A stretch of DNA of 64,000 bases from Kumtagia sp963839725. GTDB taxonomy: Bacteria > Pseudomonadota > Alphaproteobacteria > Rhizobiales > Rhizobiaceae. Both the position numbers and the translations under genes were made by a program. The DNA lies in contig CAWIWT010000018.1 in NCBI GenBank assembly GCA_963839725.1, positions 1 to 64,000 of the forward strand. Reading direction: 5' to 3'. Shown here piece after piece: positions 1 to 9,341 of this stretch (position 1 is the stretch's first letter; every line of letters starts with the position of its first letter). The notes beneath the pieces were generated by a model. That model had not been told where the DNA came from, searched no databases, and saw only the letters and a program-made list of their open reading frames with translations.

Positions 1-232
1 ACCCAAAGGGGTCATAGTCCGGTTGCGCGGGCACTGCTGCGAACAAGCGGTGGGATGGGTGGGACTCGCGCGTCGGTGGCACTGCGGCCGGAGAGCCGTG
101 CGTCGCGTAGGCCATAGTCCCAAGAAGCGTGATCTGTGGTATTAGAGGCCGGTAACGGCACGCCGGAAGCACCGATCCGTAATTGCCTCAGACCTGCGGC
201 CTGCGTGTCGCGTATCTTGATCGAGGCTCAAC

Positions 233-1950
233 ATGGAGCGGAAGCTCGCTGCCATCCTTGCCATCGATGTCGTCGGGTACTCGGCGCTCATGGAGGCGGA
301 TGAAGCGGGCACCTTCAATAGGCTGAAACGTGGCCGCAAAGAGCTGTTCGAGCCGGAAATCGCGACACGACACGGGCGAATTTTTAAGCTGATGGGAGAC
401 GGCCTGCTGGCGGAGTTCGGCAGCGTGGTGGATGCGGTCGAATGCGCGGTCACGCTTCAGCGCGGCATGGCGGAACGTAACGCGAGCGTCGCCGAGGACC
501 AGCGCTTCGAAGTCCGGATCGGTATCAACCTTGGAGAAGTGATTGTCGAAGGGGACGATCGCTATGGCGAGGGCGTGAACGTGGCGTCGCGCCTCCAGCA
601 ACTCGCCGAGCCCGGTGGCATCTGCGTTTCGGAGAAGGTGTCCAAGGAGGTCAAGCAGAAGCTGGCGTTTGCGTTCGAGCCCATGGGCGAGCAGCGGGTG
701 AAGAACATAGCCGAGCCGATATACTGCTATCGCGTGAACCTGCAGCTTCCGAGAGCCGTTCCGGTCGGCCGACTGGCATCGCTGGAATTGCCCGACAAGC
801 CCTCGATCGCGGTCTTGCCTTTCACCAACATGAGCAACGATGCGGAGCAGGAAACCTTTGTCGACGGCTTGACCGAAGACCTGATCACCGACCTGTCTCG
901 CGGCGCCGGCCTCTTCGTCATCGCACGCAACTCGACCTTTGCTTACAAGGGGCGGTCGGTCGATGTGCGTTTGGTCGCGCGTGATCTTGGGGTGCGCTAT
1001 GTGGTTGAAGGCAGCGCCCGGCGCGCCGCGGGGCGCGTGCGCATCAATGCGCAGCTGATCGACGCGATCGGCGGCGATCATATCTGGGCCGAGCGCTACG
1101 ACAGCAGCCTCGAGGATATCTTTGCAGTGCAGGACGAGGTCACGGCCAAGATCGTCGAAGCCCTTGTCGGCCGATTGGCCGGACAGCCGGCGCGCAAACG
1201 GCCGACGGGTTCGAAGCCTATGACCTCTGCGTGCAAGCCCGCGGCGTCAGTTTTCAGACCGGGTTAGGCGCGCGGGAAGCGCGCATGCTCCTGGAAAAGG
1301 CGATCGGACTCGATCCCGACTATGCCGAAGCACATTGCTGGCTGGCCCTCAATCTTTGGCTCGGCTGGCTGTTCTGGAACCAGCCGAAGGAAACCAACCA
1401 GCCTCGCTCGCTCGCGGAAGCGCAGCGGGCAGTTGCGCTCGACCCTAACGATGCCGGGAACCGTTGGGGGCTGGGCATCATACTTGGTCACGAACGGCGT
1501 TTCGCGGAATCGGATGCGGAGTTCGAGGCGACCTTCAAGCTCGATCCCAATCATGCTGATGCCTGGGCGGTGCGCTCGGATCTCATCACCTTGAGGGGCG
1601 ACGCGGTCAAGGGCGTCGAATTCGTGAAGCGGGCGTTGCGGCTCAATCCGCGCCCACCGGGGTGGTACTATTGGATGGCGGGCCAAGCCTATTATGCGCT
1701 CGGCGACTATCAATCCGCGGTCGAAGCTTTACGCAAGCCGGAAACCTATCGCACCACGTCGCGGCGCATCCTGGCGGCAGCCCTAGCGCAGCTCGGGCGC
1801 CTGGATGAAGCCCGTCAGGAGGCGGAATTCTTCATGATGAGCGATCCCCATTTCAGCATCAGGCACTGGGCAACATCGCAGCCAATCGACGACGAGGAAG
1901 TGCTCCAGCGCTTCGTCGAAGGCTACCGCAAGGCTGGCCTTCCCGACTAA
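233..1950 (+). pseudogene. Class III adenylate cyclase with TolB-like and TPR regions, frameshifted
   Basis: The first part (233-1200) encodes a class III nucleotide cyclase domain: the metal-binding Asp in AIDVVGYSAL, the second Asp in LMGDGLLAEF, and GVNVASRL as the Asn/Arg motif. It is followed by a TolB/FlgO-like stretch beginning IAVLPFTNMSND. Near 1200 the frame is lost, and the natural continuation (FEAYDLCVQARGVSF, then TPR-like repeats such as LDPDYAEAHCWLAL) is in another frame to the stop at 1950. One lost base would explain the shift. The family normally makes one protein of roughly 550-600 residues, matching the combined length. The first fragment could still be made as a cyclase without TPRs. 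The break could be a sequencing error, but the gene sits among other broken genes. Confidence 0.8.
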
Positions 1951-2358
1951 AGAGCGCATCGCTGTGGATCGCCGGCTTGCTCTCGTCAGGTCATAGGCTC
2001 GTCTTTTGGCTGTGAGGGCAATGCCCGCGCAAAGCTGCCTGTGGCCTGTGCATTAGCGATGTCCTCTGTGGATGGCTCCCGCATTGCAAGAGGTAATTCG
2101 TTGTTCTGGCGCATTGGTCGGGTGCAGTCTTCTGTCCGGCCTGTTCATGCAGCCGTTTGAAGCTGCTGGCCTTGATGGGGGTCGGCGAACAAGGTCCCAA
2201 TCTGCTTTGCAGGCTATGATGCCTCCGACATCGCATGGGTTGTCCTTGTTCCCGGCCTGACCGGTCTCGCCATCACATCGCGTCGCTCTTACAACCCCAT
2301 TGAGCCGATTGATCGGCTCGAACTGATTTATGCTTCAATGTCTCGTCTTGTGCGCAAC
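1951..2358. other. Intergenic; likely right flank of an IS110 element
   Basis: I see no convincing gene here. A perfect 8-bp inverted repeat with a 2-nt loop (2302-2319, GAGCCGAT/ATCGGCTC) lies about 40 nt past the stop of the minus-strand IS110 transposase. It could belong to the element's end or act as a weak terminator, but it has no T-run. The element boundary cannot be placed because IS110 elements lack terminal inverted repeats and target duplications. Confidence 0.35.
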
Positions 2359-3376
2359 TTACGCTGCAAGGTTCGGAGTATGACGCGCTTGATATGTTTC
2401 GCCGCGCGCCATGATAGCCCACACCACGCGGGCCATCTTGTTTGCCATGGCTACGCTCGCCACGCGCGCTGGCTTCCTGGCGAGCAACGCGAGGAGGCGC
2501 GGATCCGCAGCCTCGGGCTTATACCTGGCCCGGCGGATCAGAGAGGTCGCGCCGATCACAAGGAGCTTTCTCAGGTACCGGTCGCCCATCTTGGTGATGT
2601 TCCCGAGACGGTCCTTTCCGCCGCTCGAGTTTTGCGAAGGCGTCAGCCCGAGCCAGGCGGCAAACTCTCGACCCGAGCGGAACTGACCTGGATCGGCAAC
2701 CGAGGCTGCCAACGCTGTGGCACCGATCGGGCCAATGCCAGGTATGGTCGATAGACGCCGGGCCACTTCATTCGTTCTTTGCTGGACAAGGATCGACCGG
2801 TCGATGGTCTGGAGCCTGGCATGGGTGTCGAGCACCTGGTCGCACAGGAGACACAGAATCTGCATTGCCATTGCCGGTACGTCCAATGTGGATTTCTTCG
2901 CGGCTATCTGGCGCGCCAGCCTAAGTGTCCACTCCAAACCTTCGGGAATATCGATACCGAACTCGGCCAACAGGCCGCGGATTACCAGCTGCGTACGCTG
3001 CTTGACCAGAAGATTACGGGTGGGCCGCTTGCTGCTCGGCTGACTTCATAACGACGAAACGCATGGTCGGGCGTGTCACCGCTTCGCAAATCGCTTCCGC
3101 GTCCACCGCATCATTCTTGCCGCGCTTCACATAGGGCTTCACGTAGGCCGGTGGCATCAGGCGGACTTCATGGCCGAGCTCCGTCAGCGCTCGAGCCCAG
3201 TGATGTGACGTGCCGCACGCCTCCATGCCGATCAGGCAGGGCGGCAACTTGGTGAAGAACGGCAGAACTTGCGATCGCCGCAGTGCCTTGCGCACAACAA
3301 CGTCTCCAGACGCGTCGACAGCGTGAAGTTGAAAAATGCGCTTGGCCAGATCAAGGCCCACGGTGGTAATCTGCAT
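2359..3376 (-). mobile_element. IS110-family transposase gene, frameshifted
   Basis: The N-terminal part starts at 3376 (MQITTVGLDLAKRIFQLH) and carries the RuvC-like DEDD residues: Asp in VGLDLAK, Glu in GMEACG, and the Asp pair in KNDAVDAEA. It runs into a stop at 3014 after SAEQQAAHP. The continuation (TRNLLVKQRTQLVIRGLL, then the C-terminal transposase_20 domain with IPGIGPIGA and the SSGGKDRLG region) is in another frame and stops at 2359. Joined, they give about 338 residues, normal for an IS110 recombinase. One small indel near 3015-3025 separates them, so the copy is probably inactive unless the shift is an error or a recoding event. It is divergent from the next transposase across a structured 204-nt spacer. 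Confidence 0.85.
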
Positions 3377-3379
3377 GGC

Positions 3380-3453
3380 GGATGGCTCCTTGGCTCGGGT
3401 TGCCTGACAGCAAACCCACTTTGGCACTGTGATGCCGGGAGCGGGAGCCATCC
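3380..3453 (-). ncRNA. Structured leader of the minus-strand IS110 copy (candidate bridge RNA or translation-control hairpin)
   Basis: A perfect 10-bp inverted repeat (3380-3389 with 3444-3453, GGATGGCTCC/GGAGCCATCC) encloses a 54-nt loop and ends 3 nt before the transposase ATG. The loop holds another hairpin at 3397-3417 (GGGTTGC/GCAAACCC, one bulge). The GGAG Shine-Dalgarno sequence lies inside the stem, so folding would hide it. IS110-group elements are known to encode a bridge RNA in the non-coding end upstream of the recombinase, which is where this lies. The fold is visible in the sequence; the bridge-RNA role is inference. Confidence 0.4.
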
Positions 3454-3509
3454 ACATGGGGTAATCGCGGGAGCGACGTGCCCTGGAGCCGATCATAGCC
3501 TTGGAGGGT

Positions 3510-3580
3510 GGCTGTTCCCCGATAAGATGAAATACGGGCTCACGACTGGACGCCGGGCCCAGCATCAACGGAGAACAGCC
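3510..3580 (+). ncRNA. Structured leader of the second IS110 copy (candidate bridge RNA or translation-control hairpin)
   Basis: A perfect 8-bp inverted repeat (GGCTGTTC 3510-3517, GAACAGCC 3573-3580) encloses about 55 nt and abuts the transposase ATG at 3581. The GGAG at 3570-3573 sits at the stem edge. The layout repeats that of the divergent neighbour, with a long-loop stem whose inner arm touches the start codon, although the stem sequence is different. Conserved position with changed sequence hints at a selected fold. A bridge-RNA role is inference from the IS110 family. Confidence 0.35.
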
Positions 3581-4612
3581 ATGACAGAATATATCGGTCT
3601 CGACGTGTCGATGAAAGAGACGGCAGTGTCGATCCGCCGTGAAGGCGAACGGATTTGGCGCGGAAAGTGCGCATCTGATCCCAACATCATTGCTGAGCTT
3701 GTCCGTAAGCGAGCGCCAGCCGTGAAACGCGTGGTGTTCGAAACCGGCCCTCTGTCGGTGTGGTTCTATCATTCTCTGCGCCGCGAGGGGTTGCCAGCAG
3801 TCTGCATCGATGCTCGCCATGCCAAAGCTGCGCTTGATATGGCGGCGAACAAGACGGACGCGAACGACGCTGACGGTTTGGCGCATCTTGCTGAAGTAGG
3901 GTTCTTTCGCGAGGTGCGCGTTAAAGGCTTCGACAGCATGTTGACCCGCACGCTCGTGGCAGCACGCACCCGGCTGGTCCGGATCACCGTCGAGCTTTCC
4001 AACCAGATCCGAGGGATCATGAAAACGTTCGGCTTGCTCGTTCCCGCAGGTAAAGGAACCACATTCGAGAAGAACGTTCGGCGCCTTCTCATCGATCACA
4101 ACGAACTTGCTACTATTGTGCTGCCGATGTTGGAAGCCTGGCGCGGCATCCGCATTCGTGCCGCCGAGCTTGGGCGCCAGCTCGTCGCGGGTGCACGTCA
4201 GAGCCAGGCATGCCGCATACTCATGTCGATCCCCGGCATCGGCGCGATCACGGCGACCTCTTTCGTTACCGCTATTGAAGATCCAAATAACTTCAAGAAA
4301 TCCCGCTCTGTCGCCGCATGGATCGGCCTGACAACTCGCCGCTACCAATCGGGAGAAGTCGATTATGACGGCCATATATCCCGGCGCGGCGATCGACATT
4401 TGCGAGGGCTTCTCTACGAGGCCGCGGCGGTCATCCTGACACGCAGCTCGATCGACAGCAGCCTGCGCACGTGGGGCCTCAAGCTCCGGGAGAGGATTGG
4501 CTTCAAAAGAGCTGCCGTGGCTGTGGCGCGCAAACTGGCGGTGATAATGACCAGCCAGCCGAGCATCTCGGCCGAGCCATACGCGCTGTCGGCGGCCAGC
4601 CACTCCGGATAG
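3581..4612 (+). mobile_element. IS110-family transposase gene, 3' end replaced by another IS
   Basis: It begins MTEYIGLDVSMKETAVS and shows the DEDD pattern (Asp in GLDVS, Glu in VFETGP, Asp pair in KTDANDADGLA) plus the C-terminal domain with IPGIGAITA, RYQSGEVDY and GDRHLRGLLYEAA. Homology holds to about 4550 (VARKLAVIM), after which the frame runs through antisense sequence of an IS1182/IS5-type transposase and stops at 4612. The last roughly 20-30 native residues are thus swapped for unrelated ones. I chose 3581 because the family N-terminus starts there; the frame is open further upstream but only through non-coding leader. About 40-50% similar by eye to the copy at 5546 and only distantly like the one at 2359. 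Confidence 0.85.
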
Positions 4613-5400
4613 AGGCCGAAGCGATCCTGCGTGCGCTCGATCATGGTGCGCGCCGCACCGACTTCCGCCTGGCGGATGGCGCGGCTTGCCTCGACATCGA
4701 CGATGACCGCATGGTCGAGATCGATCAGGTAGTTGGCGGCATAGGCGAAGAAGGCATGGCCCTTCAGTGCGCCCGTCCACTGCGCTGCCGGGTCCGACTT
4801 CGAGACGAACTTGGGCTTCACTTCGCTGGCTGCCCACCACGCCGCATCATCCAGCGTGTCGAGATACTCCCTCCACCGAGCGGCCGGCGGCTCGGCTATC
4901 GCTTCCCAGTCGACCCTCTTCCGATCCTTCCGCCGAACGCTGCTTGTTCGCGTCCGCCCGATCAGGCTGGCGTCGGTCGCAAAGCCCTCACCGCCGACGA
5001 GCCCTTCCCCATGCAGCCCGCTCCGCGTCTCGAACAGTCCCGCAAATGTCGCTGTCGCGGAACCGCCCGTGCCGGTTCTTCGAGAAGGTCGAGTGATCCG
5101 GGACCTTGCCCTCCAGACCGAGTCTGCAAAACCAGCGATACGCCAGGTTCAGATGGACTTCGTCGCAGAGCCGCCGTTCGGAGCGGATGCCAAAGGTGTA
5201 GCCGATGATCAGCATCCGGACCATCAGTTCCGGGTCGATCGAGGGACGGCCGATCTGCTGTAGAAGGGCCGCCGGGCACACGGAGGGGACAGGTCGACAA
5301 AGCGGTCGATCGAGCGAAGCAGATGATCCGCCGGCACATGCCGTTCCAGGCTGAAGTCGTAGAACAGCGCCTCCTGCATCACCGTTCGCTCGCCCATCAT
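4551..5400 (-). mobile_element. IS1182/IS5-type DDE transposase remnant, truncated and frameshifted
   Basis: Minus-strand pieces in different frames reassemble into a known type of rhizobial DDE transposase. The start is MMGERTVMQEALFYDFSLE at 5400; IGRPSIDPELMVRMLIIGY and LNLAYRWFCRLGLEGKVPDH follow near 5100-5250, and FVSKSDPAAQW, AANYLIDLDHAVIVDVEA and LAADSAYGSAEMLGW near 4560-4820. At least two indels separate the pieces. The gene stops being recognisable at about 4550, where it meets the 3' part of the plus-strand IS110 gene, so the C-terminal third is missing. Family assignment between IS1182 and IS5 is by pattern only. Not functional. Confidence 0.75.
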
Positions 5401-5545
5401 CGACTGGAATCCTCTTTTTCCAAAGAGATTGAATCAGCACTTGAAGCCGCCAGCAACTCCGCCTTTTTCAACATGGGGTAATGGGGCGGCAGTTCTTCTC
5501 GGAGACCGATAGGATCGGCTCTGTCATTGGAAGAGGAGACCGACC

Positions 5546-6558
5546 ATGGAGTATTTTGCAGGTTTGGACATTTCGATGGAAGAGACGCATGTGTGCGTTG
5601 TCGACCGTGAGGGAGCAGTCATTCACGAAGCCAAGACGGTGTCGACGGCTGAGGCGATCATTGCATCGCTGGTGAAGGCGCCGGCTTGCCGACGGGTCGT
5701 GTTCGAGACCGGTCGCATGGCCCCGATGCTCTACCACGGCCTGCGTGACCGTGGCGTGCCCGTCGTCTGCATCGAGAGCCGGCAGGCCTATCAGGCGCTG
5801 AAGTCGCTTGCCACCCACAAGACCGACCGCAACGATGCCCGCGGCCTGGCGCATCTCGCCCGCAGCGGATTCTCAAGCCGACCCATGTGAAGTCCTTGCC
5901 GGCGCATGCCATCCGATCGCTGGTCATCGCGCGCAAGAAGCTGGTCGGTCAGCGCGTCATGCTGGAGAACCAGATCCGCGGCCTCGCCGTGGTGTTCGGC
6001 GTCCGGCTACCGCGGGCACTCAGCCCCGCCTTCATCAAACAGGCGCTGCAAGCAAGCGAAGGAATCGACGGCCTATCCGCCGCCATGCGAGGCCTGATCG
6101 CGGCACGGGCTGCCGTGCTTTCGGCTGTCTCGGAAATCGATGCCGACATGAAGAAGATGGCCAAGGCTTCCGGCGTATGCCGCCGGCTGATGACGATCCC
6201 CGGCGTCGGCAAGCTTACCGCGCTGGCCTTCGCGGCCGCTGTCGATGATCCCGAACGCTTCCGGCGCTCCCGCGACATCGGCGCCTATCTCGGCCTGGTG
6301 CCGCGTCGCTATCAGTCGGGCGAAGTGGACTACACAGGCAGCATCTCAAAATGCGGCGATCGACGCGTGCGAACCCTGCTCTATGAGGCCGCGAACGTCT
6401 TGCTGACGCGCTACAAAGGTCCGCTGAAGCTGAAGGATTGGGCATTGGCCATCGCAGCGAGGTCCACGATGCGAAAGGCGCGGATCGCGCTGGCAAGGCG
6501 GCTTGCCATCATCATGCATGCGATGCTGCGGCACGGCACCGAGTTCAGACCGGCGTAG
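5546..6558 (+). mobile_element. IS110-family transposase gene, frameshifted
   Basis: It starts MEYFAGLDISMEETHVC and keeps the DEDD residues (GLDIS, VFETGR, KTDRNDARGLAHLA). A frameshift near 5875 sends the first frame to a stop at 5890; the natural path (ILKPTHVKSLPAHAIRSL) continues to 6558 through IPGVGKLTALAF, RYQSGEVDY and CGDRRVRTLLYEAA. Together about 336 residues, full length for the family. The leader shares a 12-mer (ACATGGGGTAAT, 5471-5482) with the spacer of the other two IS110 copies (3454-3465). A short motif GGAGACCGA occurs at 5501-5509, 5535-5543 and 6575-6583, on both sides of the gene, and could mark element ends. Probably inactive. Confidence 0.85.
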
Positions 6559-7121
6559 CCGATCGCGACAGACAGGAGACCGAAACCAGCTCCCGAGCGG
6601 GAGCGACGCCCGAGGGAGGGCATGGAAGACGGCGCCGATACTGTAGCATGCGGACGATCTGATCGGCCGACTGCGATTTCAACCAAGCCGCTCCATACCC
6701 AGCTGACCCCATCAAGTGCCTATGAGCACGCAGAGAACACAGGCACCCGAAAGCGTCGATAACGCTCACAACCGAGCCGTCGCCCTTGACCCATTAGAGA
6801 ACACTATCGGCGCGCAACCTGACATTCTCTCGTGAGGGGGGAATGACCGCGTTGGGTCAAATCTTCGCCTTCGCATCGCCGCCCGGCAGTCTGAGGATTC
6901 ACAGGCGAAGCACGCGCTTCCCACGACTGTAGGGATGGTTTCCTTCCAGTCGGCGCGGCGCGTTCACGTCTGCGTGCACTCGGCCGAGACGAGCTGGCGC
7001 CCGCCGACCGCGCGAGCGGTTAAAGCACCCAAACATGCAATGCCATTGGATCGGTGAGGCAGGCTCCAGCAGAATGACCAAACAAAACGACCGGCTGGAT
7101 CAAAGAGAAGGTCGGCGCAGT
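6559..7121. other. Intergenic after IS110, no gene seen
   Basis: Between the third transposase and the aldo/keto reductase I find no frame with believable protein. The first 30 nt hold the third copy of GGAGACCGA, which may lie near the right end of the IS110 element. The rest shows no repeat, terminator or RNA gene that I can support. Confidence 0.4.
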
Positions 7122-7988
7122 TCATGCGCGCCTGCCTTCGTGATCCAGGGCTGCGAAGTCTTCGTCCGAAAGGATGACGTCGGCAGCAGCGACGTTCTCC
7201 TCCAGATGCGCCACCTTAGAGGTTCCAGGGATCGGCAGCATTACCGGACTGCGTTTCAGCACCCAGGCCAGCGCAATCTGGCTCGGCGCGGCGCCGTGCC
7301 TGCGCGCGATCGTGTCAAGAAGCGACCCCGATCTGGCAAGGGTTCCGGCCGCGAGCGGGTACCACGGAATGAAGCCGATGCTGCGCTTCTCACAATAGTC
7401 CAGCACATTCTCGCTTTGACGATCGACGAGATTGTAGCGATTCTGCACGGTGGCAACGTCGAAGACCTTGGAGGCAGCCTCGATGTCTTCGACCGAAACC
7501 TCGCTAAGGCCCGCATGGAGGATGATGCCGTCGTCAAGGAGCGACCTGATGGCGGCGAACTGCTCGCCGCGGTCGATCCGCAAATCGATCCGGTGCAACT
7601 GCCACAATCCGATCTGCTGGACGCCGAGCTTCTCACAGCTCCTTTTTGCCTCCCCAATCAGATAGTCCGGGTCGCCCTTCGGGCTCCACTGGTTGGGCCC
7701 GCTTCGGGTGAGACCGGCCTTGGTGGCGACGAGCATTCCGGGATAGGGATGCAGCGCCTCCCGGATCAGCATTTCGGAGACGTCCGGCCCGTAGGAATTG
7801 GCAGTGTCGATGAAGTTAATGCCGACTTCAGGCAGCCGCCTCAAGGTGCGTATTGCGTCCGCCCGATCGATCGGCTCGCCCCAAATGCCGGGTCCGGTAA
7901 CGCGCATGGCGCCAAAGCCGAGGCGATTGATCCTGGTCGTGCCGCCGACGTCGAACGTGCCAGCTTTTCCTGCATCGAGCTTTGCCAT
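7122..7988 (-). CDS. Aldo/keto reductase family oxidoreductase
   Basis: A 288-residue NAD(P)H-dependent reductase of the aldo/keto fold. The catalytic tetrad is visible: Asp and Tyr in DTANSYG, Lys in VATKAG, and His in LWQLHRID. LGFGAMRVTG near the start and the C-terminal SPVMLPIPGTSKVAHLEEN (cofactor-binding Ser/Lys region) fit the family. I chose the ATG at 7988 because conserved sequence starts there (MAKLDAGKAGTFDVGG); the frame is open 23 codons further. It is the only fully intact ordinary gene in the first 9 kb and has no operon partner. The substrate cannot be told. Confidence 0.9.
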   Translation of the reverse strand: MAKLDAGKAGTFDVGGTTRINRLGFGAMRVTGPGIWGEPIDRADAIRTLRRLPEVGINFIDTANSYGPDVSEMLIREALHPYPGMLVATKAGLTRSGPNQWSPKGDPDYLIGEAKRSCEKLGVQQIGLWQLHRIDLRIDRGEQFAAIRSLLDDGIILHAGLSEVSVEDIEAASKVFDVATVQNRYNLVDRQSENVLDYCEKRSIGFIPWYPLAAGTLARSGSLLDTIARRHGAAPSQIALAWVLKRSPVMLPIPGTSKVAHLEENVAAADVILSDEDFAALDHEGRRA

Positions 7989-8247
7989 CGCGCCTGACCT
8001 TATCACGGTTCTGTTGTTCGGAGTTGCCGGTGATTTATCGAGGAAGTTTGGCCGCAACGGAAACCGCGCATTGGCGAGGCGACGCGGGCCCGTCGACGGG
8101 CACGAGGTGTATTTGACCTGCCGCTGTCGCAGGGTCGTTCGGTTTGCGCAAGACCGGACTGTTTGTAAAACCGCCGTAGCCGCGCGTAGCGGCGGTATTG
8201 CTCGTCGCGGCCTGCCTGGCCACTTCGAAGCGACTTCTGGCTTTTGT

Positions 8248-8618
8248 CTAGCGCGGCTGACTTAGTTCAATAGCTCGCGAGATTGCTCGCGGGGGTGGGT
8301 TAGATACCCAAGTTGCTCGCGCTGGGGCAGTTGCGCCCTCAGAGTGCCGGATCGACCAAATGCTGAAGGTTGCCGTTTCCGGAGGGTCGATGCCGCCAGT
8401 TATTCGACGCCCTCTACTTGTCGTGAGATCGGCCTGGACGAACAGATCGATGGCATAACCGAATTGCGGCTGCGTTCTGGCGCTGGTTGCCGTCCGTGCG
8501 CCGGCGGACTTGAAACGGCGCTTGATCGCCTCACCCGCTCCCTTCGTGCCTCCCGTCACGAGCACCCGACTGTCGGCAAACTCTGTCGGATCGATCCGAA
8601 TTGCTGAGTGATCGTCAT
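8248..8618 (-). pseudogene. Short-chain dehydrogenase remnant
   Basis: The start ATG at 8618 overlaps the stop of the preceding NTF2-like gene (ATGA), so the two were once translationally coupled. After MTITQQF the frame shifts; the natural path reads IRIDPTEFADSRVLVTGGTKGAGEAIKRRF, a clear Rossmann TGxxxGxG motif. Similarity fades after AIDLFVQADLTT, leaving less than half of a normal 250-residue enzyme with no YxxxK active site. Not functional. Confidence 0.65.
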
Positions 8619-8866
8619 GGCGCGATCTCCAATAGGCTGATCTGATCGCCGTCGAGTGTGAACATGAACCGGAGCATGATCGGGCTTCCCGGGAACGTTC
8701 CCGAGACCTGCGTCAGGACTTCCACCTTGTCGCCCTGAGACGCGACGCTCCTTACCTTCGCCTTGTCGTTGTACTTGGCGGTCGTTTCCTCCATCCAGGC
8801 GCGGATAGCCGCTGGTCCGTGCTGACTTTGGCCTTCATCCTTCACAACTGCCGTTCGAGTTCGCAC
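8615..8866 (-). pseudogene. NTF2-like (SnoaL-type) protein, 5' truncated
   Basis: The readable part (AVVKDEGQSQHGPAAIRAWMEE...VRSVASQGDKVEVLTQVSGTFPGSPIMLRFMFTLDGDQISLLEIAP) is the C-terminal two thirds of a small NTF2-fold protein of the kind often paired with an SDR gene. The first helix and strand are missing and no start with a ribosome-binding site exists. Its stop overlaps the start of the SDR remnant. Best read as a broken two-gene operon. Confidence 0.55.
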
Positions 8867-9152
8867 GCACCTTCACCCCGCGACGGGACACGCCGCTGCG
8901 CAGCATGATGGGCTCCGCGCCTGTGCCCGTCGCTCAACCCGCCCGCAAGCCTTTAATGGAGATGATGGTGACGGCGACATGCGAAATGGCCGGGGCGCAT
9001 CGATGGGGCGCTTTCGCCAGGCCGGTGCGCTCCGCAATGGCGGCGGTCGTCAGTTCGCTTTCGCGCAGCCTGGCGAGGTGCTTGTCGCGAATCGGGTCGG
9101 CATGGCGGCGGTCGGGCATGGCGGACATATGCGCTGCGTGGCAATTTGGACT
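8867..9152. other. Intergenic, next to tRNA-Ser 3' end
   Basis: No gene I can support. A minus-strand frame through 8934-9130 includes a basic stretch (PIRDKHLARLRESELTTAAI) that faintly recalls a helix-turn-helix protein, but it has no start of its own and no complete domain. No integrase is seen, although a position beside the 3' end of a tRNA gene is typical for one. Confidence 0.3.
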
Positions 9153-9242
9153 TGGCGGAGCGGGTGGGATTCGAACCCACGGAAGACTTGCGCCTTCGGA
9201 GGTTTTCAAGACCTCTGCCTTAAACCACTCGGCCACCGCTCC
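9153..9242 (-). tRNA. tRNA-Ser (anticodon UGA)
   Basis: The minus strand reads a complete class II tRNA: acceptor GGAGCGG paired with CCGCTCC, discriminator G and an encoded CCA (9153-9155), D-arm with GGCCGAGTGGTTTAAGGC, anticodon stem GAGGT/ACCTC around CTTGAAA (anticodon TGA), a long variable arm and the T-arm GTGGGTTCGAATCCCAC. The length of 90 nt fits tRNA-Ser. Its 3' end faces the accessory region at 1-9150, the usual orientation for an integration site. Confidence 0.95.
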
Positions 9243-9341
9243 ATTCTTTTGCGCCCGAAAAGCACACCGGGCGCAAAATGGGCGCAAAATTTAACTCACG
9301 CCAGCAGCATTTCCTTTTCATTTCAAGCAGTTGCCACAGCC

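Noticed and set aside
2072..2260. 62-codon plus-strand frame
   Set aside because: No ribosome-binding site, no domain, in the flank of an IS element.
3269..3580. Upstream extension of the second IS110 gene by 104 codons
   Set aside because: It runs through the divergent transposase and the structured leader; the family N-terminus is at 3581.
8170..8200. Hairpin ACCGCCG/CGGCGGT upstream of the aldo/keto reductase
   Set aside because: Short stem, 13-nt loop, no T-run and no gene end beside it.
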